From Heliopora coerulea (lineage: Eukaryota; Cnidaria; Anthozoa; Scleralcyonacea; Helioporidae), in NCBI GenBank assembly GCA_030142905.1, contig JASJOG010000296.1, positions 186,001 to 250,000 of the forward strand: a DNA stretch of 64,000 nucleotides. Reading direction: 5' to 3'. Shown here piece by piece: positions 23,182-34,480 of this stretch. The position numbers and the translations under genes are program-made. Within the stretch, counting starts at the first letter, position 1. Every line of letters begins with the position of its first letter. The notes under the pieces were generated by a model, which was not told the DNA's origin, ran no database searches, and saw nothing but the letters and a program-made list of their open reading frames with translations.

Positions 23182-26100
23182 TAAAAAATGGTTTCCACCT
23201 AGTTGTAATTGTTGTAGTTTAGCCGGCGACTGTCAGTGATTCCATTACAGCAATTGTGTTTCCGTATAGTTGTAATCGTTGTAATTTAAACATCGATTTC
23301 CCTCTAGTACTCAGGACGTCTTGGTCAAGTGATCGCCAATTTATGTTGAAACTGCGCTAGCGGGTGGTTTGGAAAAATTTAGACCTGGGAGAGAGCCACA
23401 ATTTGGATTCGGACACATTGTCATAAAATATTCCTCACGTTAAAACGCTGAATGTAGATGGCACAATTAAGTCGAAAGGTACAGGTACAACACCAAAATT
23501 TCGGAAACCACTGAATATTTTGATTAAATGCAGAATTAGTATTGTTTCATCTCAACATTTTACATATATTTCACGTATAGGTAGATTTACAAATTATAGT
23601 ATCTCGTGTTTCGAGTCTTACTCGTAGTTCGCTGATGTAGCAAGCATGCAACAATTTTCCTTTCCCACGAGTGAAGATTGTTCAACACGGGTGACTGTGA
23701 TAGAGAAGAGTGCATATTCAAGATAGTCTGCTTATTTAAAACATGACAGCCCAAACAAAGTTGGCTGTAATACACTCTTCAATGCTATCTGGCCAACGTA
23801 ACTATCCATCATATCCCTGATCTTCATCAATCTCTATTGTTCTACAGTATATCTTCAGAGGCAAGTATACAAACAGCTGCTCCTCCCTATTAACCCTCAA
23901 CCCTTTCACCTCCTATCAGCACCACGGTTCCAGACAGATTATTGCTGTACAAACAGGATTTAAGCACCAATCATACTGCAGAACAGCAACAGTAAAGAAT
24001 GATACATTATCTGCTCAGTCACATTTCAACGATAAAACCAATTCGACTGCCTATTTGGCATCGGAAAAACATGTCCCCACACTCCCATTGTGTAACTAAT
24101 CATCATGAGCTAATGGGCAAGAAGGCAAAATCCTGCTAACGTTGCTGATTTCAAATTAGAAGGAGAGCTTCTCTTGTCATTAAAGTGAGGGCAGCAGAAA
24201 AAGAAAACCGGATGCATTTGTGCTAGTGATGGAGGACATGCAGCTTCTGTTGGGTGAATTTCACACTTAAGAGAACTAATTTCATATAATGGTAAACTCC
24301 ATGTTGAGTATCTTAGAATGTTGTTGCATCAATTTTATGAGACATTAAGTCTTAGATGATGATGTAAAGAAATAATCAACATATTTTAGGTGACCTAGCC
24401 ATCTTGAGTTCTGATTGGCTAAAAAATCTACTGTTTGGCTAAAAAATCTATTGTCCTATCATCCAGATGAAAAAAATCACTTTGGTAGGTAATTTTAAAA
24501 TTATAATCATCAACATTCAATGATAAGTTTATAGTTATCATAATTGCAACATAACTACTAACAGACATTTTACAGACATTTTTTTTAATGTAATTATATG
24601 GTTATTGTTGTGCATTGTGACTGGAGCTTAAATATTCATAATCATGTCAAATATAAATGCATTTACTTTAGTGCTGCTCCCATCAGTTCATATCTGTAAT
24701 CAATTAATTGCTGTCAACAACCAATTAATATCAATAAATTGTATTGAATAAATAAAATCATGACACCTCCACAGTAGTTTGCCCCTTCAAAGAAAGCAGT
24801 GTGTTTTAATGTTTTTAAAGTTTCAAAATTTTCCAGTTGAAAAACTCAAGAAAAAAAAATATTGATAATATAATTATATAAACACAGAGAAATAGGCTAT
24901 ATAAAGAAATATGCACTTTGACTGTCTACATACTGTTTTTGTTTAAAAATAACAGTGCATCAACAATGGCTGGCTTAAGTGCTGCACATTTCTTCAAGAC
25001 CACAATTGACTGCAATGAGAGTGCAAGAATGCTGTCTCTTCACATTTTTTTTTAATTCCAGAAAGAAAGTTCAGGTGAATATCATGCTGTGCATGGTTGC
25101 TGTTGATGATACAATTATTTTTAAGAACAATCAATTGCCAAAAAATAATCAATTAATCAGGAGCAGCATTAATTTACATTACATACTTTAACTTAGCTAA
25201 CTGCACTTATTTGGAAGCAAGCTTATGTCTGTCACATGAAACTTCCAAATTGTCTCTGGGTAATATATGCTGGTCTGCAGTTTTTAATTCAACCAGTTGA
25301 GCAGCTCACAACTGGCTAACTATAGTACACTTTTTTTGGAATTGAGTTGCTGTTTGTGACAAGGGACTTCTATCCTGTGTCAGGATTCTGTATGTTTGGT
25401 CTACTTAGTCAAGTTGACAAGTTCACAGCTACATGCAGGTCATTGATGGTATAGTGTGCAGTAATTTGACCATGACTGATTGGCCAGTGGGACCTAATTT
25501 TAGCTAATTCACCCTTACTGCCTAATTAATACAACAATCTTGGTTACAAATTCCTGGGACAACAACACAAATGACTCCCCGCTAACCATATAACCAAAGA
25601 CTAATTAAGGAATGTTGCTCCCACTCTCCAACAAAGTTGCTTATTCCATCATGTCAGATTGTGCTTGCTGTGTCACATGCAAGGCAAAAAAATGGTGTAA
25701 AAACTCACAGCATTGATGGCAAAAGGGGGGAGGTAACATGCATATTTGTTTTTAATTATTCTCCAAATTTTTGGCCATGATTGTAGCAAATCAAGTATGA
25801 TTTTGATTACTTAAATCTATATAAAAACAATGGTTCCCCCATGAAATCAGTGGTTTCCATACAAATGGATGTGGAGACATATGTAATATAAGCTGCAAGC
25901 TCATCTGATAAAATATTACATAATAAAAATGCAAGTTGGACATATAAAGCATACAAGAAAGAAAAGTAAGAGGAGACTGGGAGAACTGGTAGAAGGGGTT
26001 TCCAGAAGTAAGGTTTCGTGCTGAGTTGAAATTGATAATTTTCCGCGTACCCATCCACCCCTGTAAGGGTTCAATATTTATTTATAGTACATTTACTAGC

Positions 26101-26558
26101 CACCTGCAACAAAATAGCAACTGTTAAGAATTTCAAGAATTATTCATTGATAACTAATCAGTTAACAAACTTATTGTGGTAACTCAATTCCATTTATGGG
26201 CTGGTCTTCTCCTTGATTCTCGTCTGTACAACACCGGTAAATTAACAACGGTTTTGTAATGTTGTATGTACGCATTCGTCGGTTGTAAAACCTTTATCTC
26301 ACTTACATACTGTATAAGGGCACCTAAATTAACATGCGAGCTGATTGCGGGAATTAAAATGAATAACTCGAAAGAAACAACTTTGAAATGGGGCACAGGA
26401 CATTAAGGCGCAATTTATTTATTGCTAGATATACGAGCTTGAATGAACTAGTTTTACGGGAGTTTCTCCGATGTATCAAATTGCAGTAGCTTAATAGCAA
26501 CAACCATTAAATTACAATCTCAGTGACTGTTTAATGTTCTAATCGTACATACACCTAC
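23182..26558. other. intron 1 of the protease gene, no further feature seen
   Basis: AT-rich sequence with many short homopolymers and no supported exon on either strand. Short open frames here lack splice signals, codon bias or recognisable motifs. Confidence 0.4.
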
Positions 26559-26674
26559 CCAGTGTCACCAGAATCTGGCTTCAACAGACAAACAGCGCTC
26601 GTCGCACGATCGAATTCTCGTGTGGCAATCAGATTTCCCGTCACTATAACTTCTGGAAGTACTATTGCAGCCAT
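26559..26674 (-). CDS. protease gene exon 1 (start codon)
   Basis: ATG at 26674-26672 opens 'MAAIVLPEVIVTGNLIAT' and later 'VCLLKPDSGDT'. The exon ends with GG before a GTAGGT donor (GT at 26558-26557). Phase 2 matches the single leading base of exon 2, giving a glycine codon across the junction. The ATG is supported by this phase match and by the following GxxxxxSGFYV context of the protease domain. Confidence 0.7.
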
Positions 26675-27168
26675 ATTTCAAGTTACAACTAGTACAACTG
26701 ACAATCCTAAACATCTGTATACAACAGGTTGAACTAGCCTGCTACAGCACAGTCCCTAGACTTCATAAAATTTCCCTTGGCCTCCCCAATACCCAATAAT
26801 GTCATCGTTGATTGGTGCTTCTGATATTCGAGACTAAATGGCACATGAGCACAAGGTCGATATCCCAAAAAAATTCTCGCCCTTAGAATTATCGTGAAAA
26901 GCTGATTTACTAAGAGCGGATTAAGCCTTTATTAGACCCTAAGCACTCGAACACTTGAAGAGGGGGCGTCCTGTTATTTGTAATTGGTGATAATATCAAC
27001 ACATATATAATAAAAGAATATTTGGATATGCGTTCAAGTTGTTTACATTAAACGTACCTGCCGTTCTTCCAAATTTAAAATACATACAAAGCAAAGTCAG
27101 TAGTAAAAACCCAAACTAACATTCTATTTATCCATTATTAGGACAATTGTTCGGGGGTTGGGTTTAAG
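26675..27168. other. upstream region of the protease gene
   Basis: The promoter of the minus-strand gene should lie in this stretch. No TATA box or other element can be assigned with confidence. Confidence 0.3.
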
Positions 27169-27200
27169 GTGGCGGTGGTGGTGGTGGTGGCGATGGGGGT
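27169..27200. repeat. GGT microsatellite
   Basis: An interrupted run of ggt/ggc triplets followed by a G-rich stretch. Confidence 0.7.
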
Positions 27201-27239
27201 TGGGCTCCTTCCAATAATTTTGACTGGTGTATCAACTTA

Positions 27240-27385
27240 TAGTTCAAACAGGAGTTCAAGTGTTTCAGCAGGGATTCCAAACACGAGAAAATAATAAAAA
27301 CCGAGAGGCATAGACCTGATGTTTTTAATGTTTTTAAGTGTTTGGAATTCCCTGATAAAACACGGTGAGGTATAAGGTTCGGATC
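27240..27385. repeat. dispersed inverted-repeat family, copy 1
   Basis: Contains 'gtgtttcagcagggattcc', 'aaacac' and, about 90 bases on, 'gtgtttggaattccctgat'. A related arrangement (gtgtttcctcaaggaactcc ... agaactcctgatgaaacact) lies at 63860-63985. The ends are loosely self-complementary. The family is not identified. Confidence 0.45.
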
Positions 27386-27749
27386 CTGGTCGTTTAAAAC
27401 AGATTTTCGATAAACAACGACGTTGATAAGTTTTTATTACGGCACCTTTCAATTTTACTAATGTATCAAAACTTAGTATCGTGGGATTTTGTCCTTTTTA
27501 CACAGTGAAGGTCATATTTTTGTGTACGGTAGACTGTTTAGCTGGTCATGGAAATCTTCGACTTTTTACTTTTTAATTATTGTAAAATAATGTCAATGAA
27601 GTATCCCCAGATTTTGGTTGAGAGCGTATGTGGTGAGGTGATGAGCAGCTTGCAATGCTGACATAAATATCTCAACACTGAAAGACAATTTTTTAGATGA
27701 TCGATAAACGTTTGTCACGCCCTATCCTCAGGAAAGTAAATTTTGAGCG

Positions 27750-27826
27750 CTAGACGGGGATCGAACTGACAACCTTCAGATGACCGTTGACCGTAGACGC
27801 TCTAACCATTGAGCTACTGAGACTCA
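27750..27826 (-). repeat. tRNA-derived SINE head, unit 1
   Basis: On the minus strand the sequence starts gagtctcagtagctcaatgg, with a good A box (tagctcaatggttagagc) and a B box (gttcgatcc). This matches the internal polymerase III promoter of a tRNA, but the anticodon arm does not fold well. The unit belongs to a tandem set with the next two. Confidence 0.65.
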
Positions 27827-28028
27827 GATGGAGAGCTAACGTGCAAGTTCGAGATATGTGCTGCCTAAGACTTTTTAATTTTACTCTAGTTAACGCCAGA
27901 CAATTTTATTCGTCAAGAGACCTCTCGGACAGGAACGGATTAAGTCGATGTATGTAGTAAATGTGGGAGCTTGGAGATAATGAATGAACGTTCGTCAAGC
28001 TCTAACCACGAGAAAACGAATTCTGGGT

Positions 28029-28100
28029 CCCAGAAGGGATCTAACCCGCAACCATCTGATGTCCGGTGAGATTCTAACGTACCATCGAGCTACCCGGACT
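28029..28100 (-). repeat. tRNA-derived SINE head, unit 2
   Basis: Diverged second copy on the minus strand, preceded and followed by flanking sequence shared with unit 1 ('cgttcgtcaagctctaacc' type upstream, 'atgtgctgcctaag' downstream in window order). A- and B-box regions are recognisable but mutated. Confidence 0.6.
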
Positions 28101-28279
28101 CAAATGGCAGGTACAGGTGCAAGTTAGACATATGTGCTGCCTAAGCGGCAGCCACGATATGTTCATGATGATTTAAGTCGATATATGTTGCAGAAGTAGG
28201 AGCTTGAAGATATTTTATCTTGGATAATCGAAGAACGTTTGTCAAGCCCTAATCTCAGAAAAACGATTTCTGAAATTCT

Positions 28280-28330
28280 GAGCCCCAGACAGGGGTCGAA
28301 TGTTGGCGCTTCCATAACCATCCTTCGGTG
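28280..28330 (-). repeat. tRNA-derived SINE head, unit 3 (partial)
   Basis: Only the B-box side (complement of ccccagacaggggtcgaa) and the shared upstream block ('cgtttgtcaagccctaatc') remain. The copy spacing of roughly 225-280 bases suggests a tandem array. Confidence 0.5.
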
Positions 28331-29250
28331 TAAGTGTAAATTGAGTTGTTCAATAATAGTAGTATTTATATGGTTGTAGTTCTAGGAGGTCGAAGATGCC
28401 TTCAGCGAGTGAGTCGTCCTTGAATTGGTTATTTATAAGTGTTCCTGGGTGATGTTAAGGTTGTAGTTGGAACTTTGGTGTAAAGTGATGAGGCGTCGAA
28501 TAAAACCATGATTTCGTCATCTTCGAATTCTTTGTCCCAAATGTAACGGCTTCAGAAGCATCAAAAAGTTGTCGATGTTCCGTGTTTCACAGAATGTCAT
28601 TAACAGCAGCACGTTCGTGCGAAAACATTAAAGATAACAAACTATATATTGAAAACCAAGCAGAAGCGATTTATTGGACCTAAAACACAAGTTTTAAATC
28701 CCCAACCCCTCTCTCAATTTTGTTTCTATGTGGATTACTATGGTAAAAGATTTGGAAGAGAGGATGCGATCACCCTTTTCTTGGGGTACAACATTAATAA
28801 GGCAGCGGGACGGATAGTGACTTGCATATCCGTTTCGTTCCAAAAATTTGGTGATAATTGCCTGAACAAGCATTAACCTTTTTAAAACTAATTTTCTCTA
28901 CAACCACAAAACAATACTTTGTAGAAGTTCATATTATGTTGTGGAGGGGGATGAGTTTCTAATCTCTGTAACGGCGTGTCTGACAGCGTGGTCTAAGGGT
29001 ACAAACCCCAATGGCCAGTTGCTGTCATTATACAGGTACAAAAACGATAACCTGAATATTGCTCGATGTCGAATTTGTGATTTGCAAAAGGTTCGTTTAC
29101 TCAATGCAATTCATCAGGCAAATTTATGGCGCAGAGTCAAGGTAGAAATAGGGCTAACTACTGGTCAATTGGATCAGTCAATAGAGCGATCTCTGGCCTC
29201 TCTGGCCTCTCCCCTCAGGAATCAAATTTTGTCAGTCATATACAGTTCAG
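28331..29250. other. no identified gene; one unassigned open frame
   Basis: An open frame at 28941-29258 (plus strand, 105 codons, includes 'RYKNDNLNIARCRICDLQK') ends at the edge of the fold-back element that follows. It matches no family I know and has no splice context that I can confirm. It may be a fragment of another transposon. Confidence 0.3.
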
Positions 29251-29466
29251 AAATATGATGGCCCAGCAGATAAGTTTTAATAAAACCATGACGGAAACAT
29301 AAAAGAAAAAAACGATCTTTATTGCTGACGTTTTGTTACTGACGTTTTCATTGCGCTCGGAAGATGTTACTTGTTTAGTAAAGAAACGTCAGCAATAAAG
29401 TTCGTTTTTTTATATTATGTTTTCGTCATGGTTTTATTAAAAGTTATCTGCTGGGCCATCATATTT
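29251..29466. mobile_element. long fold-back (palindromic) element
   Basis: Near-perfect hairpin. The left arm begins aaatatgatggcccagcag and the right arm ends ctgctgggccatcatattt, with the centre near 29359. Arms of about 100 bp contain 'ctttattgctgacgttt' and its complement. The loop-proximal part reads ggaagatg ... gaaacgtc, resembling a degenerate hammerhead core from Penelope termini. The right flank 'ttcccgcctggta' recurs next to the fold-back at 44901-45094. Confidence 0.65.
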
Positions 29467-29556
29467 GTGACAAGATTGCGTTTCCCGCCTGGTACTTCGA
29501 TTGCCACGACTTTACACAGTTCAGACTTTTCAGTACATGTCCATATGGCTTCTTAA

Positions 29557-29676
29557 AAATCGGAACACTTGTATTGCCCTAAAAAGTGGAGGGGGTCCAC
29601 AAATATTCTGACCCCCTACCAAAAAAATATGGGGGCCCGAGGCCCCCTGCCCCCCTTCCGCTTCCGACGCCTCTGT
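29557..29676. mobile_element. isolated hAT-type terminus
   Basis: Reads on the minus strand as cagaggcgtcggaagcgg followed by G/C runs (ggggccc), the same design as the ends of the hAT at 14479. No left partner was found. Confidence 0.35.
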
Positions 29677-30081
29677 TAACAGCCCATTACCACATGAGAA
29701 GTTGACGGCTTCATGACATCAGTAATAGAGACACTGCTCATGTGGAAACCATTTAAATTTGTCTAAATTACCTCATTTTAGAAATGTTCAAAGGCAAACA
29801 AATCGTTGCATGTCAATGCCGTCTGGACAGCCGCTGTTTTGTACTTTCATAGAGATTGCAAGACAGCTCTCGGACAAAGTAATGCCAAGGATGGCACAGA
29901 ACTGCTGGAAAGTGACACAACCCGACAAATGTTCGACTGACAGAAGGCGACAAATTTCCACGAAAGCGTTCTTACCACCCTTCTTAAAACATGATCGAAA
30001 GTCAGTGACAAACTGGCAGGCTATTAATTCTTGTCGTCAGAAATTTCTCTTTCAAAGTGAGTACTGATGGACAATTACCTC
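29677..30081. other. no identified gene
   Basis: One 102-codon open frame (29759-30067, plus) without recognisable motifs. Confidence 0.3.
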
Positions 30082-30278
30082 CAGTGCCGGATTAACTTGG
30101 GGCACTTGGGACACGTACCCCAGGTGCACATAAAGGGCTTTTACAAAACGACAATAAAACTTATAATAGGAACAAGAACAAGAACAATATCAATACAATA
30201 ACAATCATAAAAGTTATAATAATAATAATAATAATAACTATAATAATAATGATGATGATAATAGTTGCGGCCTTACCT

Positions 30279-31648
30279 TTAGATGGAAGAAAGATTCCAA
30301 GTATTGGAGAAGAAGAAGATGGTTATAAATATTTGGGCGTCTTAGAAGTTGACGACATCATGCACGAAGTAATGGAGACTAATATGAAAACAGAGTACAC
30401 CAGAAGAGTAAAGAAAGTCCTTACTTCAAGACTGAAAGGTGGCAATGTCATCAAGGCTATTTACAGTTGGACGGTGTCACTGCTCTGATACAGTGGCGGG
30501 GTGATGAATTGGACAAAGAATGAACTTGTCTACTTTGATGGTAAAACCAGAAGGCTCCTGACAATGCCCTAGGTCCAACGTCAACCGTCTGCATTTCCCA
30601 AGAAGAGAAAGGGGGCGCGGTATAGATGACATCTTCAACACTGACGTGTGTTGAAGATGTCATCTATACTGAAGAAAGAAATGTTAATGTGTATGTCAGT
30701 CAGAGTCAGAAACGTCGATTGAAGGCTGCATAGAGAAGTAAGAATATATATGAGGTTGAAACATCAAAGGAGTATAAGGATAAGAAGAAGAGGGAGAGAA
30801 TCAAAGACTGGAGAGGAAAGGAATTGCATGAACAATTTAAGAGAGAAACAGAAGAGCTATCAAGTGAGTCTTGGAGTTGGATAAGAATAGGTGAATTAAA
30901 GAAGGAAACGGAAGGACTCACCTTCGCAGTTCAAGACCAGGCAATAAGAACAAACTTTGTGAAAGCTAGGATTGAGAAACAGAACGTTTCAGCAACGTGT
31001 AGAATGTGTGGAAACCATGATGAAGCAGTTCAGCATATCTTATGTAGTTGTTCCAAGCTTGCCCAAGTACAGTATAAAATGTAGAGGCATGACGCCCTTG
31101 GCCAGGTAGTTCATTGGGAATTGTGTAAGAAATACTGTATTGATTGTAGTGATAAATGGTACGAACATGTCCCAAGAAAAGCGGAGGAAAATGAAGAAGT
31201 GAAAATCCTGTGGAATTTTAATATCCAAACTGATCGAGAAATTCATCATCGGAAACCAAATATTCTATTCTAAAGAAAGGAGAGGGACACGATTATTGTG
31301 GACGTTGCTGTCCTTGGTGACTGTAATATTGTTCAGAACGAGGTAGAAAAGCGAAAGAAGTATCAAGATCTGGCAAGAGAGATCAGGAACTTATGAAAAA
31401 CAAGGACTAAGGTTGTGCCGGTGGTACTTAGGGCATTGGGTTCAGTATACAATCAACTGAAGTGTCACTTGGAGCAGATTGGGATTTTAAATAGGAAAAG
31501 AGCACTCCAAAAGTTTGCTCTCCTCGGATCGGCTCATATTTTGAGAAAGGTGTTGGAAGTCTGATGTATTGGATGGAAGTCTGATGTATCGGGATGTGAC
31601 TTGACTAGAAAATGACCTCAGGGATAGCCCTGTGTTCAAGAAGAAATA
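30279..31648 (+). pseudogene. RLE-type LINE C-terminal copy, 5'-truncated, with about 21-bp TSD
   Basis: The insertion is bounded by an identical 21-base sequence at 30258-30278 and 31649-31669 (core gttgcggccttacct); the right copy follows an 'aagaaataataat' tail. Coding remnants in shifted frames include 'DGYKYLGVLEVDDI' (after the RT palm), a CCHC finger 'CRMCGNHDEAVQHILC', 'WYEHVPRKAEENEEVK', and 'HHRKPNILF' followed by 'TIIVDVAVLGD', which fits the PD..D motif of the restriction-like endonuclease in R2/R4/NeSL-type LINEs. Several stops and shifts make it a dead copy. Confidence 0.8.
30621..30669. repeat. perfect short hairpin inside the LINE
   Basis: Twenty-two-base arms (gtatagatgacatcttcaac + ac, and complement) around a short loop. 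It interrupts the LINE coding sequence. Confidence 0.8.
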
Positions 31649-32847
31649 ATAATAGTTGCGGCCTTACCTGGAGGGATGCAGGGAGCCCGTAGCAGGCTGA
31701 GACCCCTTCCACTGTCCTCTTCATTGGGTGGTGTGCGAGTTGTTATAATACTGAAAATGTTCAAATTGCGTTTAGGCGTTATGCTTTCAACAGGAAAATT
31801 TTCATATTCTGAAACGACGTTTCGTGATCGACAGCAGCTAACACCAGTGTGCTAAAACAACATGCATCCAGTCAGACGTTATGCTTTGGCAAAACAGTAA
31901 AAACGGTTGAACGAAGATGAGTTGTTTACAAACATGAGCAGCTTGAGTGGCCTTGCACGTGATAGACCCAAGCACCGGGCACGCGCGATTATGCTAATGG
32001 AGCTCAGAAATGACAACAAACAGAAGAAAAAGGCTGTGAAAACCCTGTTATTGAGAAGTCGAAAATAATACACCAGTTTCTAAATCCGTCGGCCATAGCA
32101 TCCCTCCTAGATGCCATCATGAGCTTCTGTTGAGCAGACGAAGGTTGGTTAATTTAACAATTCTTCTAACGGACTGGGACATTGATGTTTTGCGATCACT
32201 GTACGAGGATGAAATTCTCACTGAATTTTATGCTGCCAAAACAAGGAAGAAATTGATCAACATCGAGGATAGAGATTTTGCCATGTTATATTCCTATGGT
32301 ATAACCTGGCTGCCAATGCCATCAGTCAATTGCCTTTCTCTAGCATGTACAGGTTTTGCTTTTTAATACGGGTTGAAATTTATTTTATGTTGCCGACCTG
32401 CTGGTCGCCGTTTGTGAAAATTGTTTTTGGTGAAGTATGGATATTTCCCATACAGTTTACGACTTTTTCGTTAAATTTACCATCTGATAAAAATTAATCA
32501 GATTATATCTTATAATCTAGGTCATTATACAGCTTTTTACAGAATTAAATCACAGGTCCATCAGTATCCACATCCTAAAAGAACTTGTTATTGAATAAAT
32601 ATATTATGATGTTGCGGTGCCCATCAAAGGGCCCCAACAAAACTAAAAGTTCCTCAGCCGCCGCCCCCCCCCCAAGCTTAATCCGGCAGTGAGTGCAACG
32701 GAAAGAGGTAACAAGGTGGGGACGCTTTTGTTCCACTCCATTGATTTACCCTTGTCGGCTTGTAGTTATGTTAATTTGGCTTATCCAGAATAACGCCATC
32801 TGCTTATGTATATATACTCTTCAAAATAAAATGTAAAATATGAAGAG

Positions 32848-33190
32848 CTTTATTTTACTTTTAATTTTGAACTTGAAAATTTTATCAAAACATTTACCCT
32901 TAATGGCTATCCCAAATATTTTTTAAACAAATGCATTCGCTATTTTGTGGACAAAATATTTTGCTCTGATCCTAAAGTTTCCTTTGCTCCTAAAAAGATA
33001 ATTTACTTCTCCCTTCCTTTAACAGGACAACACTCCCTTCAGATACGAAACCAAATTCGCAAACTCTGTTCCAGTGCTCTTTCCCATATTTCCATCCGCT
33101 TTCTTTTTCACTTGTCACCTCTTTTATCACTTTTTTCCCCGTTTAAGGATAGAGTTCCCAAGGGTCTTCTACCTCGTATAGTATAGCGTT
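32848..33190 (+). pseudogene. Penelope-like element RT/endonuclease fragment
   Basis: The plus-strand reading gives 'TLNGYPKYFLNKCIR', 'YFSLPLTGQHSLQIRNQIRK' and 'FSPFKDRVPKGLLPRIV'. The pattern (NGYP..., SLP..G.HS..IR.Q..., PFKDR.P..L...IVY) occurs in Penelope-like elements just before the GIY-YIG endonuclease. A stop follows at 33184-33186, and only 'RFKCGLY' in another frame hints at the nuclease start. Upstream catalytic RT is missing. Confidence 0.7.
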
Positions 33191-33356
33191 TTAAATGTGG
33201 ACTATATTTCTCTATATTTCTCCACACTTTGTCAGTTCAGCGATGACATGTTAATAATTAATTAGCGTCCATCCTGTAAATAGATATGCGATAGGTTCCC
33301 TTCTTTCTCTGCGATGATGTCATGGCACCGCTTGTGAGTTATACATATACTTACAT

Positions 33357-33357
<1 letters not shown>

Positions 33358-33412
<55 letters not shown>
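33358..33412. repeat. TA microsatellite
   Basis: Long (ta)n run directly left of the Penelope-like element. A shorter one lies right of it at about 39559-39600. Confidence 0.85.
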
Positions 33413-33416
<4 letters not shown>

Positions 33417-33613
33417 AAGATTTTGCTTAAGAGTGTATGGTTGCTACTCCGAGTTTCACGCGTATGCGATCTTCAGGCAACTGAAACAGCGTCGATTCAT
33501 TGTCTCCTTTTTCTCTGTTCATTGACGTCATGGTTTGCGTGGGTTGGATGACTCATCGCTATTGTCCTCGTGTGGCTTGTCTTTGAGATGAGAAATCTCT
33601 TTGATTATTGATG

Positions 33614-34194
33614 GGGGATGGTTGGAGTGGCATCAGCAGCCACTGTACATCAGCAGCCACTGTACATCAGCAGCCACTCCAACCATCCCCCATCAATAAT
33701 CAAACATTTTCCAGCCTCCATCAATTCTTGCATTTCACAATTATCATCAAACCAATCAACCTTCGACTCTGCAGCACCTATATACGAAGACGCACTAAGA
33801 CGTAGCCACTTTAACACCAAACTCCAATATATCTCCGACAGCGACAAGACGCCCGAATCTACATCGTCCCAAAAACGTAGACGCAGAAACATTATATGGT
33901 TCAACCCACCATATAGCAAGAACATCAAATCAAAAATTGGCCACAACTTTCTAAAACTAATTGACAAGCATTTTCCTGAGTCATGCACTCTGCACAAAAT
34001 CTTCAACCCGAACACAGTCAAAATTAGCTACAGCTGCATGGACAACATGAAGACTATGATCACCAAACATAACTCCCGAATTCTAAATAAATATGAAAAT
34101 AGAAAGCTTCAGAGAACAGATAATTGCAACTGCAGAAGAAAAGAACAGTGCCCGCTCCAAGGTAACTGCTTAACTGGCAACATCGTTTATAGAG
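33614..34194 (+). pseudogene. outer Penelope-like ORF, first part
   Basis: The 5'-truncated coding region contains 'RRRNIIWFNPPYSKNIKSKI', 'FPESCTLHKIFNPNTVKISY' and a cysteine-rich linker 'CNCRRKEQCPLQGNCLTGN', then 'IVYR', the beginning of the GIY-type nuclease. The frame is open up to the insertion point. It continues in register at 38964 if the insertion and one copy of the 14-bp duplication are ignored. The catalytic RT is not present. Confidence 0.75.
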
Positions 34195-34285
34195 TAAATG
34201 GTTTGAACCTGGGAGAATCGTGACATGTTTGAGGAAGTTGATCGTCCAGGTTAGTGTAGTCTTGAGAAAGACTGTTGGTTGAAGT

Positions 34286-34328
34286 GACTGACGTTTCGAC
34301 AGCCTTAGCGGCGGTCATCTTCAGAGTC
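34286..34328 (-). ncRNA. hammerhead-like motif in Penelope terminus (left arm)
   Basis: Minus-strand copy of the motif described at 38844-38886: gact-CTGAAGA ... GAAAC-GTC-agtc. Confidence 0.5.
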
Positions 34329-34480
34329 AAAAGGAGAGTAAAGGTCAGGTTCACCTGTATTTGTATCTGGCTCGTCCGTGATAAGTGGGCGGTCGTATTA
34401 GTCATGGAGGTGTAATATTTGGCGAGAAGCAATGGGTGTGGTTGTGTAGGCGTTAATTATCAGTTTGTCGAAGTGTAAGT

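Larger units (their letters stand above)
18257..26674 (-). pseudogene. trypsin-like serine protease gene, disrupted by hAT insertion
   Basis: Four minus-strand exons can be joined by consensus GT-AG introns with matching phases: 26674-26559 (ends phase 2), 22140-21930 (ends phase 0), 19753-18480 (ends phase 1) and 18328-18257. Together they encode an intracellular-type PA-clan protease. The His motif is 'CIMTNHHVL', the Asp motif 'ELDYTLIRV', and the Ser motif 'LKGSSGFPVF' followed by 'VFVLIALHCKG'. No signal peptide is visible. The third exon is broken twice: a hAT element with 8-bp TSD sits between the Asp and Ser segments, and the frame shifts by one base near 18640. Intron 1 (4.4 kb) and intron 2 (2.2 kb) carry several MITEs and a minisatellite. 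The C-terminal end is uncertain. Confidence 0.75.
30082..32691. mobile_element. TIR repeat hosting a LINE insertion
   Basis: The outer ends cagtgccggattaacttggg and, from the right, cactgccggattaagcttgg form inverted repeats of about 20 bp. The flanking 8-mers do not match, so the class (hAT-like by the CAGTG ends) is tentative. A 1.37-kb LINE copy (30279-31648) sits inside it. The remaining body (31670-32690) has one unassigned open frame (32130-32366). Confidence 0.5.
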
